A stretch of DNA of 64,000 nucleotides from contig CAJNYU010003629.1 in NCBI GenBank assembly GCA_905331475.1, forward strand, positions 125,818-189,817. Direction: 5' to 3'. This stretch comes from Rotaria socialis (taxonomy: Eukaryota; Rotifera; Eurotatoria; Philodinida; Philodinidae). Below the pieces are notes generated by a model. That model saw nothing but the letters and a program-made list of their open reading frames with translations, was not told where the DNA came from and made no database searches. Both the position numbers and the translations under genes were made by a program. This document shows positions 56,004 to 64,000 of this stretch, piece by piece (position 1 is the first letter of the stretch; each line of letters starts with the position of its first letter).

Positions 56004-56697
56004 TTATTTAAAACACATCCACCTGCCTTGACTTCTGGCGCTGACAGTAGTTAGGATAAAATTCTATATCTAGAATGGATCAAATTTGATTCGATATTTT
56101 TCGGTCAAGATTTTTATTCGGCGAAGTTGGAGTCGGCGAAAATAAAATTCGGCGAAGCTGTACTAATTCATATTAAAGTTCTAAATATTCAGTATAATAA
56201 ACTTAGTAGAAATATATAATCTACTATTTCAAAGATAATGTTTTTATTTCACAACACTGGAATAAAACTGTGCCACACTGTGACACCAGTGATGAAAGCT
56301 TCAATGCTTTTATATTTAAAAATCCAATATGAGTCATTTTATTTAGTGGGAAAAAATCAAATCGGTGGAAGACATGATGCCAAAATTTATTTTTTGTCGC
56401 GCAGTATGTTCTTTTGAAAATGTAAAAACAGAATTTACTTTGTCTTGGTAAAAATGTTGATCTTTTCGGTCATTATCTACCATCTAAATATTCTGCGTTC
56501 CTATTACTCATTTTATGATTCTATACATACGAATTAGTACAGCTTCGCCGAATTTTATTTTCGCCGACTCCAACTTCGCCGAATAAAAACCTTGACCGAA
56601 AAATATCGAATCAAATTTGATCCATTCTAGATATAGAATTTTATCCTAACTACTGTCAGCGCCAGAAGTCAAGGCAGGTGGATGTGTTTTAAATAAC
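56004..56697. repeat. Fold-back element A with about 165-bp arms
   Basis: TTATTTAAAACACATCCACC at the left is mirrored by GGTGGATGTGTTTTAAATAA at the right. Further in, matching arms carry ATCCTAACTACTGTCAGCGC and CGCCGAATTTTATTTTCGCC-type text. The centre (about 56190-56520) is AT-rich and non-coding. Confidence 0.88.
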
Positions 56698-57463
56698 TCT
56701 TGATAGGAACAAGATAGAGACTTGCGGTTTTCAGCGTTTGATAGCCAGGACCCAGCAGCATATTTTTGTAAGCAAAATGTTTTCTAAGGAAAAGTTCAAA
56801 GACCGGTTTTTCAGAGGATCGCTGGAAAACCACATTGGATTTCTGAAAAATGTTATAGAAGTCGCTTGATTTTCTTACATATTCGGAATCAGCATCCAAA
56901 ACTGAGCCGACTCGTATATGTTTCGAATCTTTCTACGAACTTTGTTTTCGTCGAGAATTTCGCTTCTGGTGTCTCGCTCAGGGGTCCGTCGAAAAGTGAA
57001 TTCCATCAAAATGCCCTTTAGACAGTAAAAAGTAGGTTCCAAGTTTGTAGAATCCTGTTAGAAGCCAAAATGGTAAATGAATAATCAACAAAAACAGCGT
57101 TTTGATGGAATTTCACTTTTTGACCGACCCTGAGAGAGACACCAGGAGTGAATTTCTCGACGAAAACAAAGTTCATAGAAAGATTCGAAACATATACGAG
57201 TCGGCTCAGTTTTGGATGCTGATTCCGAATATGTAAGAAAACCAATAGACTTCTATAACAGTTTTCAGAAATCCAACGTGGTTTTCCAGTGATCCTCTGA
57301 AAAACCGGTCTTCCAATTTTTCCTTAGAAAACTTTTTGCTTGTGAAAATATGCTCCTGTGTCCTGACTATCAAACGCTGAAAACCGCAAGTCTCTATCTT
57401 GTTCCTATCAAGAGTTATGCGAAAAGCATCCACCTGCCTTGACTTCTGGCACCGACAGTAGTC
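56644..57463. repeat. Fold-back element B with about 310-bp arms, sharing an end module with element A
   Basis: The module ending GGCAGGTGGATG at 56650-56690 is shared with element A and reappears inverted at 57427-57463. Between these, arms from about 56695-57015 and 57080-57415 are diverged reverse complements, with landmarks such as GAACAAGATAGAGACTTGCG and GAGTCGGCTCAGTTTTGGAT. No protein is encoded. Confidence 0.85.
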
Positions 57464-59472
57464 TGATAAAATTATCCAATTTGAAGTAGATTACCTCAGC
57501 TTTGATCTTTAAATTTAAAGCTAAAACAAGCATACCTTCAACTTTAACCTTCTGAAAAGCCAAAATTTAAAGTATATTTTTCAGAAAAAAAATATTGCAG
57601 AAAATCGTTTCTTTTGTTAAAATTTGTTTTTAATGAAAAAAAATGTTTTAAACAAAAAAACACATTTTGATGAAAAAATCTATTTGAAGTTTAACTCTTT
57701 GGGCTGTAAATTTTGATCATGCTTATTTTAACTTGAAAGTAAAACTAGGCTGGGATTCTTAACAAAAATTTGGTTTATTATAGTCAATAAAATAAATCTA
57801 GAACAAAAAAGATACTCTTACACTTGTAATCAAATTTTCTAATCAAATCTGGTAGTCAGTTCGAAGATACGGTTTACTTCTTTTCTTTTGTGCTAGGCAA
57901 GTAGTACATCTCACATGTTCTTTCAACTGTTCGATAACGATTTTTTAACAATTAATTTATAATGAGCTCTGACCCGTAGGGACTCGCTAGAAGTGCGCAG
58001 CTTCGGATGGAATAAGGAATGAATGCATTAAAGTATTTATATTGTTTGTTTTGTTAGACAGCTCGACCATCAACAACATCTGTTTCCTTTTCACTCAATT
58101 ATATGCATAAAATCATAAGATTTCTGTAAGATCTTACAGAAATTTTACAGTACGAATTGATACGATGGTCTGACTTTATGATTTTTCGTATGATTTCATC
58201 TGATCTTACAAGATCTGTGTCTGATGTTTTTGAGCTGGGCATCTTTCCGACCGATTCTTGAGGTATCCGTCCTCCGGAATCATTGACCTGGGAATGCTAA
58301 ATTATTTCTATCAGCTTCTCAAGATATTCTTTAAGTGCCATACTTTGGTGATCATCTTTACTTTTTTAAACCATTGTTGAATATGTTATGATAATATTGT
58401 TGTTTTTATAATATAATATCAAATATCGAAATTACCGCCCTCTTCTGTTGTTACTTGCAAGCTCTTCAATACAATAGACACGAACAATTTTCATACAAGG
58501 AGCGTAGCTGTTTAAAAGTGTGTTCATTCTTTTATTATCAATTGACTATATTATTATTTAACTTAACTATCATTTTCAAAACTGTTGATCATGTGCCGCG
58601 CTACGAAAGTTTAAGATTCTTTTTATTGAGATATTGTTTGTATTCTGAACTTTTAATGATATACCTAGCACAGTAAAATCTTTCTGTATTCTTATGTTAT
58701 TTGTATTTTCTGGAGATAAATTTTACTCATTTCCCAGGTTCAAGAAACGGCTCGTACACGGTTTTCAGCAGCATAAATGTGATAGTCGTTTTTTAGCAGA
58801 AAAATGGCCCGTAAAACGGGCTTACAGCGAAATAAGGTGAAAGTGAATGCCTTATATTGTACCGTTTTATAGCCGTTTCAGGTCTTTTAAAAGACTGATT
58901 CAGATGGTTGGAATGATTGCGGTGAGCCATTTGATAAGACCATTTCAGATTAGTTTCCATTTGGTTTTGGTTTTTCAAACTTATTATGAGTACCGGCAAT
59001 TCTACATCGTTACTGGTAGCCTTTTCGATAAATTTTATGCACGGCTAATATATTATGCATGATTTAAAAAAATCTTTAACTTGTTCGGATACACATGACT
59101 AAAGGTACATCAACAGAACACGAATACTATCACAATAAAAAGAATCAATTGGCTTAAAAGCACAGCGTTGTTAGAATATTTTAGTAGTGGTACTTTCTAG
59201 AGAATTAATTCCTTTGTTCATTGTCACAGTGTGTTCATTTTGCACATGTGCCTAAGTGTATTTACTAATTGCTAATAAACTTGTTTAGAATACAAGCAAT
59301 GATACCCAGCCCAGGTCGAGCAATACGGTACGCATGCTGTCCTAAACGGTTTGTTCACGGCTGTATCTGGTGACTATATTAAATTACCCGGATAGTGATT
59401 TAATAAATCGTGCCATTTACGATAGTTTTCATGATGCTACAATTTCAATATTGGAAATACAAATCCGTGAAC
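57464..59472. other. Intergenic, no supported gene
   Basis: AT-rich, with a small palindrome near 58117-58140 (TGTAAGATCTTACAG type) and another near 58805. No gene or named element. Confidence 0.4.
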
Positions 59473-59480
59473 TTCGTGCA

Positions 59481-60475
59481 TAGCGGCGCAACCAAGATTT
59501 TAAGCTAGGGGGGACTCGGCCCCAAGACTCTTCAGAACTAATTAAAAACTGAATTTCTTCCACCTTTTTTAGGAGATGTTGTACTTGCTTGATGTTCACT
59601 AACATATTTTTCATGTTAAGAGTAGCATTTTAAAGAAAAACAACAATATACATTACATCAATACACAAAACAACAATATACACCAGAGTTGCAACCGGTA
59701 GGGTTTTTTCGAGACCGGTACCAGTACCGGTCTAAGCCGATCAGACCGGAACGGACCGGCATGAGTCATAGTTGTTTTTTTTCATCGTATATGAGTCACT
59801 ATTGACTTTTTTCATTTAATATCAGTCATATCTTACTCTGAATCACAATTCCAATTATTTAAGACTTCTCCTTCGTCACTAAGAAATATATTTTTGATAA
59901 ATACTGATTTAATATAAACAATATATCTCATAATTTTTCTTAGAAATCGTCATTAATGTCATAAAAACTAGCTTGATATGCAAAAATAAACACTTTTATC
60001 ATCTATTTTTGCAAAAAATAAGGGAAAAAGCGAAAATAATTTAAAAAAATCTAGACCGGGCCGGTCTGAAAAAGTCGCTTGTACCGGCCGGTATATCTGG
60101 CGGTGCCGGTAAGGAATCCTAGACCGAGCCGAACCGGCCGTTTACCGTTACCGGTTGCAACTCTGACATAGACGACACCAGCAGAGCAGAACTGTTCTTT
60201 TTCTTTTCTCTTTACTGTTGTTGATCAAGACGAAAGTTTCGTTGTTGAACAAATAAATGACGATCGATTACTCACATTGTACAAAGACGACATAAACAGA
60301 ACAGAATTGTTCTTTTTCTTTCTTCTTTACTATTGTTGATCAAGAATAACATCTAGATTGTGTTCTCTAACACAAAAGCCGCTCGAAAAATTAGAATAAC
60401 ATTAAATAACAGCTAAACAGAAATATTTCTAGGGGGGCTCAGCCCCCTCCAGCCCCCCTCGTGGTTACGCCACTA
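59481..60475. mobile_element. Non-autonomous hAT-type element, 995 bp, with 8-bp TSD
   Basis: Ends TAGCGGCGCAACCA and TGGTTACGCCACTA are inverted repeats with two mismatches, continued by GGGGGG/CCCCCC and CTCGGCCCC/GGGGCTCAG-like subterminal text. The exact 8-bp duplication TTCGTGCA flanks it at 59473-59480 and 60476-60483. No transposase is left. Internal near-repeats around 60180 and 60297 (GAACTGTTCTTTTTCTT type) suggest a partial duplication. Confidence 0.9.
59684..60165. mobile_element. Nested inverted-repeat element, 482 bp (CAGAGTTGCAACCGGTA ends)
   Basis: CAGAGTTGCAACCGGTA at the left is mirrored by TACCGGTTGCAACTCTG with a small indel. Subterminal ACCGGTCTAGACCGG-type words abound. 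Flanking 8-mers ATATACAC and ACATAGAC agree at six of eight positions, consistent with an aged hAT-type duplication. It lies wholly inside the element at 59481-60475, so it inserted later. Confidence 0.75.
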
Positions 60476-60483
60476 TTCGTGCA

Positions 60484-62048
60484 GCTCTAACCGATAAACA
60501 CGAAGTAAGTGAAAGAGTAAGCATGGGTTTCTCAAGTGAAGTATTTTTGCTATTTTTAGGAAGAAAAACCACGAAAATGAATCATAAATACATACACAAT
60601 TATGTAGACAAATATCCTTGATAGACATCTATCAATGTTTTTATCATCCGATTGCTTCTATAGATTGGTGCAATATCATTCGTTTTAGTAATAGACCTTG
60701 GTACCTATATTATTTGAAAAAACAGAAAACAATGCAAACCAGATGGTGTTACAATAAAAAAGAAAGTAAAATATTCGAGAGACTATTGGCTCTTATTTAT
60801 TTCTTATTAGGATTTACCATTTGTGATAATACTTCATCACACCATTACCTTTATTGCCGCTTGGTTCAACCCCTACCTATTCACGTATACGTATGTACCT
60901 AGACAACCTGAAAATACTGAAGAGCTATATAGAATTTGTCCAGACATGCTTAGAGACGTTTTGAAAAGTCACAATAAATCCCTATGAAAAAAGTTCTGAC
61001 ATAGCTGCTGAACTACATATGATGTTGCTTATCTGACTCAGGTATTCTTTATCTAAGAATAAAAATGTTGTTTTTATTAATGATATACCATAGAGAATTT
61101 AATTTCTATAAAAATGAAGATACTAGATTTGTTTATTTTAGGATGAAGCATTTCCTATTTACAATTCCTAAGTTCAAGGTATCCTGCTAGTCAGATTGAA
61201 TATCCTCATACCTGTATGCCACAGGTACTTGTTAAATACTTGATTACTTTCAAGTTGTTTCGTGTACTTGTTGAGTGCTTGAGGCGTATCTCTTCAATAT
61301 ATTTCTGGGTGCTCACTAGACTACTTTATTGAAAGTTTTTTCATACAGTGCATGCAGAGTTGTATAAGTACTGTAGCAAGTACCTATTCCAATACGCAAC
61401 CACTGAGCAGCTTTTCAGCGAGGTGTCCAATCAAGATCCTGTAACATGCCGGTAGCGAGGTACCTTTTTGGGTACCCTGCTGGATACTACTCCAGTAATC
61501 AGATCCCCTGAACGCAGTACTTGTACTAGTATTAGTAAAATTTTTATGTTCTTGCCCCAACCGATCAATAAATGCATCAACAACGTCATCATCAATATCA
61601 AAATCTTGGAATTTATTTGATTCTCATATTTTGCATTTCACTATTGAATTTCTTTTATTTTTCTTGGTGTTCATTTTTTTTAACTGTGTCAAAATGCACT
61701 CGTTCTTTTCCACCTAATTCTTTTTTTTTTATACATGAAATTCTTGATTAAGACATAGTTTCCATTTGACATGGATATGTTTTTAAAGTTACCGATGGTT
61801 TATTGTACTGAAAGATAAGAAAAAAATATCTAAATAGATGTTGCTAGTCTGTAACGCTAATTTTTCTACTTTTATTCAACCTCCTCCTTAGCTTCTCCTT
61901 TTCCAATAAAACTTCACTTAGGCCTCTTGACCAATAGATAGTTATGAGAACAAAAAGAGAGGTAATGATCGCAGTTAGCGCCACTACCTAACAGATGTAA
62001 AATTTATATTGATTTACTTTGTTTCCCGAGACAAAAGAAAAAGAAACG
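60484..62048. other. Intergenic, no supported gene
   Basis: No convincing coding. GTACTTG-type words recur near 61200-61530 with a GGTACC palindrome at 61459-61476, perhaps another degraded fold-back. Confidence 0.35.
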
Positions 62049-64000
62049 ATGCGTAATAATGAAAAAGCGAAACTACATGAAAATATTAAACAAGAAATTC
62101 GTTCACTATTAATCAGTTCACCAAAAACTAAGCATGGAGGATTAACAGGTTCATTATTATATTCGGATTATAAAACATTAAATTGTGGTAAAGAAGTACC
62201 ATGTAAGTCATTTATTTATGAAATTAATGTATGCAAGAAAAAGTTCATTCGCCATGAGTGTGCTTTTGATTTCTTGTTCTTTTTTTTATAAAACTGAAAA
62301 GTGCTTTGAAGTTGGAAATGGGTTGAAAAGAAACGCCTGTTGAAAAAGTTCCTTACTTCAGAAGTGCCGACTGAATAAGTTGTTCAGCATGTGCAGATAA
62401 TGAAGAGGTCATGTTGAACTTTTTTAGTTCTGCATAAATAGTATGTGTTTTGAAAAACAAAATTGAGCATGGATAAAGAACTATCTAGAATTTAGTATAA
62501 AAATTCTTGAATTTTTTTCAAAAAACGTACCCGAATTGTCGACCTTAGTTATGAGTTCGTTTAAAACGAATTTTGTACTCACTAATCTCATACCGTCTAG
62601 TAAATGACTCACCGTACTATCATGCATATTTGGCAAGCATCACTGTTTAGTTAACATTTTAAATCTAAAACTACATTTTTTACTATGAATTTAATTGATG
62701 TCTTTAAAAATTGCAATAGATCCAACACAATTCCAAATTTAAAAATAAGAATATTATTCTATCATTTGACCATCGACAGCATAGTTTATCATACTAATCA
62801 GGGTTATTCTTTCTTATTCAAGTTTATTCCATCTCATAAATTATAACAAAATTCAATTATAGCAAATGAGAATAAGGTAATGGCATATTTTTGAACGAAA
62901 AGAAAAGTTTTCAAGGTTAATCCACCATTCACTTTGGATCAAAAGTATAAGAAAAGAGCATTTTTACATGCTAATTCAAGACACATAAAACTTCTATAAT
63001 GACATATACTAGTCTCATGTTCAAGCTGATCTGATTTGCAAGATTTTTGTTTAGACTTCGATATTTTCTTAGTAAATAATGTTGTTTCCTATTAAAAGTA
63101 TGCTAAACCAAGCTACTAAATTATAAATCATAGCTAGCTCCAGTGAAATTTTCTACAGTGACTTTAGCTCATTGATTTACTTTTTTCTAGTATCAATCAT
63201 GACTAAGAGAAAACTTTTACTGGCTTTATTTACAATAAGTCTTGAAAAACTCTGTTACATGGTCGTTTTTTCAATGTATATAGTCGAGATGAAATATACT
63301 TTTATGGATATGAATAAAGAAAGAAAATTCTATTTGGAATTTTTCAGCAACAGTTCAAATAACATTTTTCCCATTTCGAGATCGGCATATGTCTCTTTCT
63401 ACTTTATATGATGATTCTCGAAAGTGTTATGATTCTATGAAATTTTTAGTATTTTGATCAACATATAAGCTAATAGACAAAAAATCCTAGATCATGAATT
63501 TTAATGTTAGAACAGGATCAAACCATCATAGCTGATTATTTACTTACTTTCGAAAAACTGTAGATTATACACTGTGTTTGATACAGTTGATGAGGATCTC
63601 TGAAGTAGAAGACTAGAGTGTTCTATAAGAGATAAAATCTGAAGTTTTCTCGGAAAAATTTTAATCTTTTACATATTTCATTGATTGAAGAATTCAATTG
63701 AAAAATTAATTAATTTATCAAATTGAGAAATGTTCAGACATATCTGCCAAAATATAATTGTACATGTAGATGCTGAACTTGGTTATCATTCATTTTTGGC
63801 TTTACTACGTTCAATGCCCGATGTTGTTCGAATCGAATGTAAAGAAAATAGTATATCATATCGTGTTCATCCAGTGTATGATGAAACAACAGCACATATT
63901 CAAAAACTGGTATTTGAACAACGAGACAAATATAAACAACAAAATCGAGTAGATAAAGAAGAAAAATATCTATTGATTTTAATTACTATAATATCTTTTT
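62049..64000 (+). CDS. LOTUS/OST-HTH domain protein, 5' part (runs off the window)
   Basis: Exon 1 is taken from the ATG at 62049 to 62202 and exon 2 from 63770, joined in phase 1 over a 1567-bp GTAAGT...GTAG intron. The join creates a full LOTUS (OST-HTH) domain: LHENIKQEIRSLLIS, GGLTGSLLYSDYKTL, GKEVPY from the split codon, then ELGYHSFLALLRSMPDVVRIE, ending in the conserved HIQKLVFEQR helix. Exon 2 either continues to the window end or is spliced at GTAGAT (63949). A domain at the very N-terminus fits TDRD5/TDRD7-like germ-granule proteins, where LOTUS binds the Vasa helicase and RNA in the piRNA pathway; MARF1-type proteins are the alternative. An upstream exon is possible because an acceptor-like CCCGAG precedes 62031. 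Confidence 0.75.

Noticed and set aside
1-64000. CRISPR array, prokaryotic operon or phage
   Set aside because: Spliceosomal introns, animal gene families and no evenly spaced direct repeats with unique spacers; repeats here are tandem or inverted.

Overview
The window looks like a bdelloid rotifer nuclear genome (Adineta/Rotaria type). The evidence is: AT-rich DNA; animal-type genes split by very short GT-AG introns (about 50-110 bp); one intact glycosyltransferase of a family otherwise fungal; degenerate gene copies beside intact ones; many fold-back and hAT-type DNA elements; and scattered short TGTGGG-like tracts, the bdelloid telomere motif. The species cannot be fixed from sequence alone.

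Layout. 1-5.2 kb: tail of a protein kinase gene, then an intronless gene fusing a dynamin-type GTPase, a protein kinase and a RING finger. 5.5-9.5 kb (minus): decayed ABCB-type multidrug transporter. 10.3-10.8 kb (minus): unrecognised small gene. 14.1-14.8 kb (minus): two-exon pyroglutamyl-peptidase I. 16.7-19.8 kb: complete 16-exon PC2-type proprotein convertase. 20.7-21.5 kb: histamine-N-methyltransferase-like gene. 23.1-24.3 kb: AIG1/GIMAP-type GTPase with a proline-rich repeat and a RING-H2 finger. 25.1-26.3 kb (minus): GT15 alpha-mannosyltransferase of likely fungal origin. 27.8-31.0 kb: EF-hand remnant and trypsin pseudogene. 31.5-32.9 kb: BTB/KCTD-type gene split by a hAT-type MITE with an exact 8-bp target duplication. 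35.5-40.9 kb: dense repeat region of fold-back elements, telomere-like minisatellite and TIR elements. 41.7-44.5 kb: Mx/dynamin-like GTPase in three exons. 46.0-48.5 kb: ADP-ribosyltransferase-TPR protein. 49.0-50.3 kb: inverted, truncated copy of the GT15 locus ending at a telomere-like hairpin. 50.6-55.3 kb (minus): six-exon NSF-like AAA ATPase with a CHORD-like zinc domain. 55.7-60.5 kb: minisatellite, composite fold-back elements and a nested pair of hAT-type elements. 62.0-64.0 kb: start of a LOTUS/OST-HTH gene that runs off the window.

There is no operon logic: genes are separate eukaryotic units on both strands. Two themes recur. First, several large GTPases or ATPases are fused to ubiquitin-type or zinc modules (dynamin-kinase-RING, AIG1-RING, Mx-like, AAA-CHORD) alongside an ART-TPR protein, a repertoire that resembles cell-autonomous immunity; that role is inference. 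Second, telomere-like inverted hairpins recur at least six times, once exactly at the broken end of a gene copy, which suggests a link to DNA break repair or to a small mobile hairpin.
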